A stretch of DNA of 60,000 nt from Membranipora membranacea (GCA_914767715.1 OU612068.1:12340001-12400000); one strand, 5' to 3'. Counted from the first letter of the stretch, positions 35,819 to 47,564 are shown. Notes: generated by a model from the letters alone, not told the origin. Program-made: numbers and translations.

Positions 35819-38394
35819 GTCAGTTGTTAAACATGAAAGTTTTACAGTTTTTATTATAATATTTTCATTTATTGTACATTAGTGATATTTATAGGGAGAT
35901 AGAACTTGCCTTATTATTTAATAATGGCACAGTATAACATTTGGTTGGATTATCTATACCATCAACTAATTGAGTTAAATGAATTAAATCCAGCATGCAT
36001 GGCATCATTGACTAGAAAGTATGACTTGTAGAAATAAGACATGCATCGTTAAGTGTGTGATGTTAAACTTGATAAGAATTAAAAGGCATGCTTGTGAGTC
36101 AAGTGTTTGATCTCGAAATAAATGAGATCACATATAAATAAGTCAGTGTCACATAGTGAGAATCATCATACCGAGCTCGTGAGCACAGATCTCAGTAGCG
36201 GAGAGTTAATGTGGTGACTCCATAACCTGGAATCCCACATCAACATATATATGACAGTTGTGGCAGCTGATAATTTGCGATCCGAATGTCTGCTTGTGGC
36301 ATAGACATCGATACATAGATGCCTAACCAGTGTTTTTCGTTATGCATTTGTTTTATGTTATCACTGGTTAACCCCAATCAGTGGTAGGGATAGCCTGTTA
36401 TCTTGATGAATTTCAATTTCCAGAAAAATATTACTATCCTATTAAACCCAGATAGTAGTAAATAGGGGGTTAGTTTTTCAGCTAGTCCATTAATTGCATT
36501 CTTGTAAGAAACCCTACCACTGATTTCTTATATACAAGCGATTGGCGAAAAGTGGGACGACTCCCAAGAGCGGTCTAGGTTTCCATTGGCTCTCTTTCTA
36601 TGGCTTGTGGCTTTTTAATGTCTGTTTGCAAATGTGTAGCATTGCAAATTGCAATGTAGACTATCAATATTCATCAGTCATCACATAAATACTCAGATAA
36701 ACACATAGCCAGAGGCATCTTCCAATAACAGCTGCCAAAATACAGTCGAGTGGTAGATTTTGGAGTAAATATATGCCAAATTGAAATATATTGAACCTAT
36801 AAGTACCCCCACATCCAGGATCACATCAGGAATAATGCACAGCATGTACATCTACTTTCTACCGCTTTACCTAAATGATATCTGTGAAGATGTGAATTAT
36901 AAATTTGAGTTTGTCATCATTGTCGTTATCACAAGACAAAATTATCCATTCCATTGCACTGAGGTATATATAAAACTGAGGTAAATATAAACTGGTACAT
37001 ATATACTGAAATATGTATTTGTTCCAACTCAGTGTTCTATTGCCCTCCTGACCTATATTTTTCTTTGCGCTTATTTCTTGGCGTTGTCTACCAACTTATT
37101 GAGTTGGAGCAATTCAAAGAAAAGTTTTGGACACGATAGAATTACCGAAACAGATCCATCACAGCCAAAAAATCCATTATCAGCCAACAACAACACCCAG
37201 AAAAGTAGCCGGAGACCCCCCTTCCAAACCCTTTGCCCCCTGCATTTGAGACTGTGAGTGCATTCGTTACTATATACTTCAGGTGAGAGCCTTCATAAAT
37301 GTGGTGTGCATTTTTTCTAGGAGGAAAAAGTGTGCAGAATTCATAGAACTTTTTACATGACTTTTCAGTTGAATCAATGAGAACCAAACACATATCTGAG
37401 CTGACCTGTAGAGCTTACCTGGTGATATGATGATCTCATTGGCTGTTCTGAAAATCAGCTCTAACAATGCAGGAGTTGCTGGTGGTGGTGGCGTTCAACT
37501 ATCAACCACATCCCAATATAGCAAATTAATCCCTAAATTTCAAATTTATGAGTGGCTGTTGGTCGTTGCTATGCAATTTTTATTTGATATTACATGTTTT
37601 ACGCTCTGCCTCTGTATCAATATAAAATCTTTGTCTCTATCAATAGAGTTGTGTTAATAGCTGTCAAAACAATATTGTCACAGATAAATATTATGCCATT
37701 ATATTATGCTGCGTTTTTAAAACTTGCTATTTATGCCCATTTATAAGCAGCCCATACTGATGGCACTATTTTATATCTTTGCCTGGCAACCAGCAATGGA
37801 TGGCCCCCAGGCTTAGTTCCTATAATATGTGAGTGTATGTTGTGACTACCCAGTCAGTTGGCATGGAGCTTTCTAACTGTGCCAAACTTTGCGGGTGGGA
37901 GGGGGTGTCCTCCCCCTTCCAACAAATCATCTCAAGATAGGATATACCGTACTGCAGCGCCAATATAGAAGACATCCATCTATGACTTGACTCAAAGTAA
38001 CATAGCTCATTTCTGTTATGTTCATGACATGACGAAAATTGACGATTCAAAAGATTTGGTCATGGAATATCTGGATATGGATACAATAGGCCTATATGTT
38101 TATAATATGTCATCTATTTGTTTCAGTTGTTCTGTTTGGCATCAGTAACAGCGACCACATTACTATGTAGAATAAACTTTTGCATGATAATTGGCTGACC
38201 ACAGATAGATATTACACTTTATGACAGAAGCGTAATATATAATGCGTGGAAATTTAGAGTGAGATTTGTCTAGCTTCAGTATTGCAACAAATTTTCTGAC
38301 AATGTCTCTGCATTGTACAAATATTCATTCAATCAACATGATCGTACTTTTATGGATAAAGTTATCGTAGTTATAGGGTCTTAGTTCTAGTTTT

Positions 38395-38400
38395 TTTATT
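38395..38400 (-). terminator. Polyadenylation signal of HOGA1
   Basis: AATAAA on the minus strand lies 170 bases beyond the TAA stop of the aldolase gene. Confidence 0.5.
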
Positions 38401-38570
38401 CGCATAACATTTAATCAAAATAATATGAATCAATCAGATATCCATGGCACGAACATGATATATTTCTGTATCAAAAGCACTTCAAAATTGTCATTAATCA
38501 ACCAAATAAATTTAGTTCAAAATAGGGTCCGTTTAGAAAAGGGATTGATATGTGTGTGGAGAGCCAAAAA

Positions 38571-39755
38571 TTATAAAAATCCTGCAAAGTTTTTCTTAAG
38601 GATCTCTATTTGATCTGGTTTTAGAGGGAGTAGAGGCATACGAGTGGGTCCACCGATATAACCCATCCACTCCATGGTTTGCTTTAAACCAGGCACACCG
38701 AATCTTCTAGTCACGTCAAAGTTTGGCTGTATCAGCTGTTTCTGCAAGCTTTCAGCAGCCTCAAAATCCTTCTGCTTAAACAAGGATTCAAGTTCACAGC
38801 ACTGAGGACCTAACACATTAGCCAAAGCGCAAACTCCACCGACACATCCTATATGATATGCAGCATAGAGGAAACTGGCAGAGCCAGCCAATACTTGGAA
38901 GTTATTCCCTTGCGTTTTATGGACGACCGCGCCAAGTTTAGATATGTCACCACCACTATCCTTCAATCCAATAATATTTTGGTGGGTAGACAGCTTCACA
39001 ATAACCTGAAATGAAAGAGAACAACTCTGATGCATTTTAAAAATGTCAAAGCAAATCTTCTTAGTAAACATTAATCATCACAATATTATGTGAAAAAAAA
39101 ACTTAGGCTCCCTCCCAAATTTCATATAAAATTAGTCTAAGTGAGACAATATCTACTGTGTCAGATACTTCAAACATCTTTGTAGGAGCCATAGTATATT
39201 CAAATTCTAACTCACCTCTGCATTCAGGTCCAGACCTGTATTTGCTGGAACGCTGTATAGAATAACTGGTATCTTGGAGTTGTCAGCCACCTTTGTGAAG
39301 TGAGCTAGCATAGCATCATCGGTCATCCCTGATTTATAGAAGCATGGTGTGACAACTAAAGCTGCATCTGCTCCAGCATCAGCCATACCATTTGTCATCT
39401 CGATGGTGGCACGAGTCGACTCGCACCCTGAACCGGCTATCAGGAGTTTCCCATCGGACATCATACCCTTCACGCGAGAGACAAGCTCCAGTCGCTCACT
39501 TGCAGTCATATAAGCGTATTCACCGTTAGACCCTTGTACCACGTAGCCTCTAAATGGCACGCTATTCCACTTATCCATATTAGACTTCAGCGCAGTCCAG
39601 TTGATGTTTTCTTCCTTGTCAAACGGAGTTGTTATTGGAGGATAAATTCCTGAGATATCCATGTTTGATAGTACAGAAGTGGTTTGCAGTGATCTGATAC
39701 CCTGGCAGTTTCTTTGCACAGCTGTAAGCACAGTTTTCACAGACGATCTCAACAT
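38571..39755 (-). CDS. HOGA1: 4-hydroxy-2-oxoglutarate aldolase, mitochondrial
   Basis: Two exons, 39755-39216 and 39005-38571, join in phase 0 to give 324 residues, close to the 327 of the human enzyme. The N-terminus ([19 protein letters not shown]) is a mitochondrial targeting peptide. The DapA-type TIM barrel starts at [13 protein letters not shown]. Family motifs are present: GSNGEY (75-80), the catalytic Tyr in [10 protein letters not shown] (Y167) and the Schiff-base Lys in IGLKDSGGD (K195). The enzyme cleaves 4-hydroxy-2-oxoglutarate to pyruvate and glyoxylate in hydroxyproline breakdown. The gene has one intron within the coding region, many fewer than in vertebrates. No damage is seen. 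Confidence 0.97.
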
Positions 39756-41647
39756 GTTGATCTGTCAGCGACTAATGAAGTATCAACTAAATTATCTTCA
39801 TACTTAGGTTCAACAAAGCTGACAATCCAGTTTATCTGCAAATAAAATCACAAACACATGGTAATTGTCAATACTACATGTCAAATGGGGACACATGTCA
39901 AAATGTTGATGGAATAAGTGAAGTCCTCATCAGCAAATCTGAGATGAATCTGACATCAAAACCACTCAATGCTCTGAGCTGACATATCTTGTGTATCAAT
40001 CAAAGTCATATAGGGGGTGTGTTAACAGATACTCTGACAGTCCCAGACCACATATGACATGATCCGATGAATGACAACCAATGAGTATTTAGTATCTTTG
40101 ACGCAACTACAACATTGATGGCATATTTGTTGTGATAACTATTTAATTTATATACATATAGCAGTAGTGAGAATTTGATCGCCAAATAGTACACGATATG
40201 TCGACACAGCTTTGTTGGTCCACATCAACAAAAGATACGCCTGTGACGGAATTTGTAAACCGACTGCTAGTTCATGAAAACACTCTGTGTGTAATTTATA
40301 GTTTGATACTTTTGTTTGAACACACCAGAGATGCCCAGTCAAGTTTCAGACTTTGATGATTGACCGAATTGAAATGTGCATTATGACAAATCTATGTACC
40401 TTTTCCTTTTTGTTATGTTATATGATTTTCCGTACAGATTGAATACCAAATATCAACTGGAAACGTAATAACCTGTTACAATCTAAAATTCAAATAATAA
40501 CAGCTCATCAATCAGCTCAGCATATAAACTTGGGGAGTCGGGATATTCCGGATTGATAAATATTGCAAATGATAAGAGAACGGATGGGTTTTCTGAGACA
40601 GGTAAGTATTGACATTTACTATTAGTATATGTATTGGCAGTCATTGGGAGCCGTAGTCAGACATGGACTGACTGGTAAGGCTCAAACAGAAATGGACAGG
40701 CACTGATATGGGTGGATAGGGAAGGATACAGGACCGAGAGAACCTTTACAGAATGCACATAAGCCGTGCACGAACAAGGACCCTAAAGCTAGGAAAACAG
40801 ACAGGCAATTTGAGAATATTGGACATAAAAATAAGAGAAATGCTCATGTGTGAGTTGTCCCACTCTCAATCAGGGGAACACAATTTCTTATTAGGTCACA
40901 AGTTTTGTCTATAAACTATTGTGCATGCATTTTATTACCTAGAAAACTACCACATTCACCTATCCAAAAATCTAAACAAAAAGAGCCCATACCCGATACC
41001 TTCCACATTACCTGATCAGCCAAAGGATAGCAAAAACCAATCATGTGGATCTATGATCATAGATCATGGTTGGTTCACAGAGACAGAGTATTGCGATAGG
41101 TTTCTCAATCCTCTGTTACCAGTAAGAAACACTATGGACATTTTATCTATCAAACATTTAATTATATTCATGTTCGATCCGCTTTTCAGGATTTAACTAA
41201 GCCTTGTCATGAAATAGGTCACAGCCAACCCTTTGGTATGTGTAAAAACTCGATGTGAATAAATATATATATATTTTCTTCATCTTTATAGGAAAAAGCT
41301 TGATAAAATCCAAGGATGTAGGCATAAAAACCGGTGATATTCATTATTGCACAGTGTAGTGGTGTATACCACACGGCTGAACAATAAACCAAGGCGGGAA
41401 TACAGCTCCTAGAGCTTAAACCAACCACGGTTCAAACTCATAGTCTTAATAATGAAGCTAGACAGTACACCATATAGGCCTACGGGTGAAGTGAGGCACT
41501 TAATTGTGGATGACGTTACAAAATATAGGATTGTGCAGAACCAACGATGCTATCATTGATTTACTGTACACACATTACACAAATTTATGCAGTTCTAAAC
41601 AAAAACTTAAAACCGTCTATGCCGATGGGTGTTGTGAGGCATATGGC

Positions 41648-41752
41648 AGGACATGTCTTACAGCGCTCAAGGCCTCTACAGCATTGTTCTCAAATCCAAT
41701 ACATCATTGTTATACATTTTTCTTGAGTGCCGTAAGACATGTCCCGCACAGC
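41648..41752. repeat. Fold-back element, arms of about 24 bp
   Basis: GGACATGTCTTACAGCGCTC near 41650 is matched by GAGTGCCGTAAGACATGTCC near 41733-41752 in inverted orientation, loop about 60 bases. Confidence 0.75.
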
Positions 41753-42318
41753 ACCCGCCACACGTCTCAGAACACTCTAGTGTTGGATTGAACTAAGTAC
41801 CTAAAATGCCTCTTAGCATGCAACACGGGCTGCACCAACAAACCCTCTACTATGATATCTTTATAAAACTGGCTACTGTATATACAGAACTGGAATTTCT
41901 CTGTAATGAGTCCAGGTTTTTTGTCGATAACTCGATCAATTATGATTGGATTTTAAGTTTGAAAATTGCTTTGCAATCAGCAGCATCTTGTTATCAATTT
42001 GATGTTATTTTTCTTTAAAAGTTTGTTTCTGCCGCAAATTACTGTCAAACTGTTAACGACAAGCTGCTTAATCCAATGCAATTTCGAAACTTAAAATCCG
42101 ATCGCAGTGGATTGAGTAATCAATAAAAAACCTGGTATACGGGCTGTAAGTCACTGATAACACCAATGCTACTAGTACAATTTGATGCTACTAATCCTCC
42201 ATATTAGTGACCTGTCTAGGTTTATGTTCAATCTCAATCTAGACAAATTAATGAGGAAAAACTGTAAGGCTCAGTCCTTCAGCAGTTAGTACAAGCCCAG
42301 TGGATGAGTGGCACTGAA

Positions 42319-42398
42319 CAGTGATCAATGTCTCGACCACCAACTGCACTTGGTGGTCGAGACATTGATCACTGTGTCACATACACTGTATGTGACAC
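42319..42398. repeat. Two consecutive perfect hairpins
   Basis: First hairpin: arms 42319-42343 and 42350-42374 are exact inverted copies of 25 bases (CAGTGATCAATGTCTCGACC + ACCAA) with a 6-base loop. Second: arms 42374-42385 and 42387-42398 (GTGTCACATACA) are exact with a 1-base loop, sharing its first base with the end of the first. Confidence 0.95.
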
Positions 42399-42671
42399 GC
42401 CTAGGTGCATGACTCTACATGAAGTTAGGCATTGTATATTGCACTGTCATGGTTGCCATGGTCCTAATCTGATTAATTGTTATACTCTTCAGCATTTACT
42501 TCCATTTTTTGCACATTTAATTACCATCTAAATGCGGAGGTTGGCCATCAAAATAATGACGCATCATCCCACCTGTTTCTATTTTTACGACCTATTTATA
42601 CAGGTCAGTATAAAGAATAGTGGTTTTTGCTCTGAAGATTCAGTTACAACTTGGCGTTGCAATTTATCAGT

Positions 42672-42696
42672 TGCCTGGGGCATTTGCCCCAGGGTG
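42672..42696. repeat. Small hairpin CCTGGGGCA-TT-TGCCCCAGG
   Basis: A 9-base GC-rich perfect stem with a 2-base loop stands out in AT-rich DNA. Confidence 0.8.
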
Positions 42697-42894
42697 TAGT
42701 TCAGTAATAAAATCATCAAACTGCCGAAAAACTGCATTCAGTATTGTAAAGAAATCTCATATGAACTCTGCCAGCAGTGAACTGTCGTGATCTTTCTCGA
42801 TCCGACAACTGTATGGGGCCACTCATCCACTGGCACACGCATGGCTGCAGCAGGTTTCGGACTGAATTGGACAGTAGGCTGTGAAAAAATATAT

Positions 42895-43045
42895 TATGGC
42901 AATATGGATTCATAGGCATCTGTACAAGCATGCATAATTTGGCCATGTCCAGTATCAACCACCACCTTGAAGGGGGCAAGGGGGTGGTTGATACTGGACA
43001 TGGGCAAATTATGCATGCTTGTAACTCCAGATGCCTATGTGTGGA
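42895..43045. repeat. Fold-back element, arms of about 65 bp
   Basis: The arm around CATAGGCATCTGTACAAGCA..CATGTCCAGTATCAACCACC is matched on the right by GGTGGTTGATACTGGACATG..GCATGCTTGTAACTCCAGAT in inverted orientation, with a central purine-rich loop. Only a few mismatches separate the arms. Confidence 0.85.
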
Positions 43046-43322
43046 TTGTAGCAAGAAGTTACCAAGAAACTGAGATATATATATATATATGCACTCGCAT
43101 ACTGCGCTCACTCACTGTTTTGGACACAAAACAACAACAACTCAAAAGGGGTAGTCAAGTGTTGCCAAAGACTCAATGTAATGGAGAGTAGCCTTATCTC
43201 ATAGGCCCTTTTATTGTTCTGTTTTCAAAATGAAGTTAGAAAAAAAGGGGGGGGGGGCTATTTATTATTATGACATATATGTATACAATAAATAATGCCA
43301 GAGGAGAAGACCTGTGAGTGTG

Positions 43323-43333
43323 TGTGTGTGTGC
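43323..43333. repeat. TG microsatellite
   Basis: A short (TG)n run lies in non-coding DNA. Confidence 0.7.
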
Positions 43334-43508
43334 AAACCTGGAGAAAATGAGCTAGAAGGCCTAGGCATCTTGAGTTCCTAGAGAAGATACTTGTAAACTC
43401 TGATAGTGTGGATGACCATGGACATTGGTGAAAAATGCAAACTTGTAACTTATGATTCCCATTGCATTGCATGGACACAAGGATTGTAACCTGTTATTTT
43501 TGTTTGAA

Positions 43509-43645
43509 CACAGAAAGCAGGTCACTGACAGTTGATTTGATGAGTTGCAGCCTTGTGTGTGGTTTGTGTTTGACAACAAACACAAACCACACACACACAA
43601 GGCTGCAACTCATCAAATCAACTGTCAGTGACCTGCTGTCTGTGG
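43509..43645. repeat. Long hairpin, arms of about 60 bp, 4-5 base loop
   Basis: The left arm begins CAGGTCACTGACAGTTGATT and ends GGTTTGTGTTTG; the right arm begins AAACACAAACC and ends CAACTGTCAGTGACCTG. The only clear difference is a 2-base length change in a TG run plus a mismatch at the outer edge. Confidence 0.92.
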
Positions 43646-43955
43646 TTTGAAGTCCCAAAACAACTAGTAGCGCTGTGAATTACTAACTCGTGTAGCTGTG
43701 GGAGGCGTGGCTAACTACTCTTGCGTCACTGGCACAGACCTACTATAAATTATTAATATTATGAGTAGGTCTATGGTCACTGGCTATTTATTTGTTTAAA
43801 GAAATTGTGAACCATATGATTATAATACAACCATGTGCTTCACAACCGCAGACAAACTGATAAAGTGTGTGCAATTATATAGACATACATCATAAACATA
43901 TAAAGAGTATTTGTCACATATCAGACCAATGAATGAAGAGGGAGTTCATTGATCA

Positions 43956-44690
43956 GACATACATAATAACACAGAGTAAGGATATACAGAGCGGACAGTT
44001 CAATGATAGTTATAGTGCCTGCGGTTTTTGATTCACTGGGGGAAAATTGTGCACAGCTGGATGCCAAAAACTCATTATCTCTTTAAGTTATAATGGCATT
44101 TTTCTTGCAGACATCCCTACCTCTGATGGGCCATAATTCATTCTGTATTTATCCTAAAGACTGATTTCCAACTTTGTTGGAATGTTCAAGCTATACACCA
44201 TATTATTGTCATTTTTTGCTAGGATTCATAGGCTAAGAGTAATCCAGGTTTTTTAAATGAGTTTTGACATATAGATTTACATGTGACAATTGATAGACGG
44301 CTGGTCATCAAAATTAGGAAATGTCCATGTATTGACCTAAGCCCTATGTAAATCTATATGATAAAACTCATTTTAAAAACCTGGATTACTCATAGCCTAT
44401 GTATCCTAGCAAAAAATGACAATAATATGGTGTATAGCTCGAAGATTGGACATTTCAGAAAAGTTAGAAATCAGTCTTTAGGATAAATACAGAATGAATT
44501 ATGACCTACCAAAGGTGGCTATGTCTGCATGACAAAACTCCACTGTAACTTATACATATTCTGAAATTGGCAGGTGGCCAGATTGATGAATTTCCCCCAG
44601 TGGATAAAAACCGCAGGCACTATAACGATCATTGAAGTGTCCCCTCTGTTTATCCTTACTCTGTGATGATAATGTGTTCATTATGTATGC
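43956..44690. repeat. Large fold-back element (family 1), arms of about 330 bp
   Basis: The left arm (about 43956-44287) and right arm (about 44341-44690) are inverted copies with scattered differences. Shared blocks include ACAGAGTAAGGATA, AGTGCCTGCGGTTTTTGA, CAGTCTTTAGGATAAATACA and ATTATTGTCATTTTTTGCTA (or reverse complements). The 50-base centre contains GGTCATCAAAATTAGGAAATG. A single-arm relative occurs at about 52025-52410. No open frame for a transposase. Confidence 0.9.
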
Positions 44691-45029
44691 CAGAGCATTA
44701 GGAAGCCTTACTGGCTGCTGCTCTGTGACCCTTCCCTTGCAAAAGCCAAGAGACCAATTACGGCTCTACAGATGATTTCCGTAGGTCTTAAGGTGACATT
44801 CTAAGGTTATATTATATATATATATAAACAGCTAGATTACCAATAAAAATAAACTGCATTATTATTCTTGAAATTCAAAACCTAGATGAATATCAGGGAA
44901 ATCTGAAAACTTAGTTCATGTTCCGAAACCCCAGAGATGAACCCAAAAATCTCGGAGCTCTGGCTATATTTGAATGATTGAGAGCCCTTGGTACAAGCAC
45001 AATAAGACTAAGTATCTCATTAAGTGCCA

Positions 45030-45837
45030 AAGTTTAAGTTGTTTGGCTCTGCGTCTTTTCTTTCTCTGTCAGCGTCCGGTCCAATGAGAGTCACTTTTGC
45101 TCTAAAAGAAAATGCCAAACGGCAGCATTGAAAAATTAAATCTCTGTTGGATTCTTATCAAACTCCGACCAGTTCAAGCCCTTATTTGCCTTATTCAAAA
45201 TTCAGAATATTGGAATCCTCGGATTAACTGGTGGGTCATAACACTGACTTGAAATTTCCAAAATTATACCGAGGGAGGGTATCACGGTTTTTTTTCGCCA
45301 AGATCAATAAGTGGATTCGCTTCAAACCTACCTCATAAGGAGGAGCAACTCCTGCTCATCTCGAATCTGCAAACCGTGTGGCTCTGCGGCTTTTCATTCT
45401 CCGTCAGCATCCGTTTTATTAGGGTCACTTTTGCTGAAAAAACATGCCAAACGGCTGCAGCATTGAAAAATTAAATCTCTGTTGGATTCTTATCAAACTC
45501 CAACCAGTTCAAGCTCTTATTGGCCTCATTCAAACTGCAGAATATTGGAATCCTCTGATTAACTGGTGGGTCATAACGCTGACTTGGAGTTTCAAAAATT
45601 ATACCAAGGGAGGGAATCACGGCTTTTTTTCACCGAGATAAAAAAATAGATTCGCTTCAAACCTACCTCATAAGGAGGAGCAACTCCTGCTCATCTCGAA
45701 TCTGCAAACCGTTTGGCTCTGCGGCTTTTCACTCTCCGTCAGCGTCCGTTTTAATTAGGGTCACTTTTGCTCAATAAAAACATGCCTAACGGCCGCATTG
45801 AAAAATTAAAACTCTGTTTGATTCTTATCAAACTCTA
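45030..45837. repeat. 335-bp tandem satellite, array 1 (about 2.4 copies)
   Basis: The landmark GGCTCTGCG recurs at 45045, 45380 and 45715, an exact 335-base period. Conserved blocks are GTCAGCGTCCG, TTGGATTCTTATCAAACTCC, AATATTGGAATCCTC and GGAGGAGCAACTCCTGCTC. The first unit is more diverged. The array is cut by the palindrome starting at 45833. Open frames starting at MPNG in each unit are a by-product of the repeat. A second array lies at 59184-60000. Confidence 0.95.
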
Positions 45838-45982
45838 GTCTAAGTGCTCAGACTCCAAGGCGCAGGGAGTTACTTGCGCAAGCTATCAAACTCCTCTCCC
45901 CTTCTCCGGAGAAGGGGAGAGGAGTTTGATAGCTTGCGCAAGTAACTCCCTGCGCCTTGGAGTCTGAGCACTTAGACTAGAG
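45833..45982. repeat. Perfect 150-bp palindrome without loop
   Basis: The two 75-base arms (45833-45907 and 45908-45982) are exact reverse complements, centred on TCCGGA. The outer end reads CTCTAGTCTAAGTGC and the inner part CTCCTCTCCCCTTCTCC. It directly interrupts the satellite at ..CTTATCAAA and abuts the left arm of the next fold-back element. Confidence 0.97.
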
Positions 45983-45984
45983 CC

Positions 45985-47030
45985 ACCCTTATTTATCTAT
46001 AATAGGGAGGGGGTGGGGAGTTGTCCAATAAATATGCATTTATAACTGACAGGTTATCATCACATAAGGCCCTGTCAGTTATTATGATGCTGCTGGGATT
46101 GAATTCGAAGTGTTGATAAATGTCAGTGTTTAAATCAGGTGATTAAATGTTCAAACCCATTAATTTGGCAGGCTTTTTCTGATTTTCCGGTCGATTTTCG
46201 TGGAATCATAACTGTTTGATTGTCCACAACTGTATACTAGGCCTGTACCACATTACCGTAATTTTCCATGACACCCACATTTGTCATGGATGATCATTTA
46301 GATAACACTGCAAGAAGATACACCTCCGCTATATTCAGTGTTGTTCCACAAGGACCTGTTTTGGGTGAATAGTTTGATAGATAGTACCAGATCAGGAATG
46401 TCTGCTGCGCTGGGAATTGAGATGATTAATTCATATTTTTTCATTATGGAGTTGCCTTTGGCCATGCTGTTAACATTACCCAAATAAGTATAATATGTTC
46501 TTCTTGATAGCAAGGCACCTGTCAGGAATCGAACACGGGATGAGAGATCTGCATTTTACAAAATGAGCTCTGATTCTTCCCTGCATCTACGAGCTATCAG
46601 AAAAGCGTTCATACAGCCAAACTATTCAATAGATGAACCTCCAATCACAGGGACTCCTGAGAAAGCTGAGCTCCGCTTCTTCCCTTTTTGATAAAGAACA
46701 CAAGCAGATGTAGTAGTAACCATACAAACATGGCAAAATATGGGTGTCATGGAAAATTACGGTAATGTGGTACAGGCCTAGTATACACTTGTGAGTTATG
46801 ATTCCACAAAAATCGACCGGAAAATCAGAAAAAGCCTGCCAAATTAATGGCTTTGAACATTTAATCACCTGAATTAAACACTAACATTTATTGACAGTTT
46901 GAATTCGATCCCAGCGGCATCATAATAACTGACAGGGCCTTATGTGATGATAACCTGTCAGTTATAAACGCATATTTATTGGACAACTCCCCACCCCCTC
47001 CCTGTTATAGATAAATAGTGGTGGCTGCTA
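45985..47030. repeat. Large fold-back element (family 2), arms of about 300 bp
   Basis: The left arm (about 45985-46285) and right arm (about 46728-47030) are inverted copies: CACCCTTATTTATCTATAAT..GGAGTTGTCCAATAAATATG on the left, and its complement before AATAGTGGTGGCT on the right. Within each arm a smaller palindrome ATAACTGACAGG..CCTGTCAGTTAT occurs. The unique centre of about 440 bases holds a tRNA-like segment and no credible gene. Confidence 0.9.
46512..46600 (-). other. tRNA-like / SINE-head-like segment inside the fold-back centre
   Basis: On the minus strand a box-A-like TAGCTCGTAGATGC is followed about 50 bases later by a good box B, GTTCGATTCC, and the segment ends in GGTGCC. 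It does not fold into a full tRNA by eye, so I read it as a tRNA-derived relic or Pol III promoter-like sequence. Confidence 0.35.
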
Positions 47031-47564
47031 AAGCCTCAGTCTTTTTTTGGCACAGAAAGTCGGAGATAAAAAACAAATTTCAAAATACTGTTCAAAATAC
47101 AGTCACAGAGTAGCATCAATTATTTTGCATATCATTTTATTAAGTTTGATGCCAATTCTAAATGATACTAATTATCAGCTATAGCTAGTAGGCTACATGC
47201 GATGACAGTTTTGAGATGAGCTCAGTATTTGTTGCCTCAAAATGCAGGCCAATTTATCACCAGAAATACGCAATATTGAATTACTAAATATACAGAGTTT
47301 TGTTCCACCCGAGTACTCATTTTAGCCTTGCCTTTGAGCCTCATATTTTCATCAAGTATTCCCACCATTCCATCCTTAAGTACTACAGAGGTTTTTGTAT
47401 CTCTCAAGGTGTGAAAGGTGATTTAGGTGCATGTGATGTGTGGCTAGTGCTACATTTTACCCCTTGTTTAGGTAACGAGGTCATATGTCCACCCCTTAAA
47501 CTCTTGCCCTGCCCAAGCTCTGTTCCTCAGCAACTTACTGTGTTTACTTCAAAACAACGTATAT

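Larger units (their letters stand above)
33246..38394. other. Gene-poor stretch between the sulfotransferase and HOGA1
   Basis: No gene could be supported. It holds a fold-back element (33556-33816), a degenerate purine-rich stretch with broken open frames (34140-35100), a 21-bp tandem repeat beside a promoter-like segment (35567-35818) and unremarkable AT-rich DNA. Frames longer than 60 codons here (e.g. 34846-35100) show no recognisable domain. Confidence 0.5.
39756..43955. other. Non-coding stretch rich in hairpins
   Basis: No gene is supported. Up to about 41.4 kb it is plain AT-rich DNA, presumably including the HOGA1 promoter. From 41.6 kb a series of inverted repeats follows, listed separately. 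Open frames here (e.g. 41504-41791, 42716-43111, 43462-43650) are artefacts of hairpin sequence and show no domains. Confidence 0.55.

Noticed and set aside
42716-43191. Open frames on both strands (42716-43111 -, 42967-43191 +)
   Set aside because: They share similar peptides because they run through two arms of one inverted repeat; there is no gene.
45444-45641. 65-codon frame MPNGCSIEKLN... in the 335-bp satellite
   Set aside because: It recurs in each monomer with stops and indels; tandem monomer spacing explains it.
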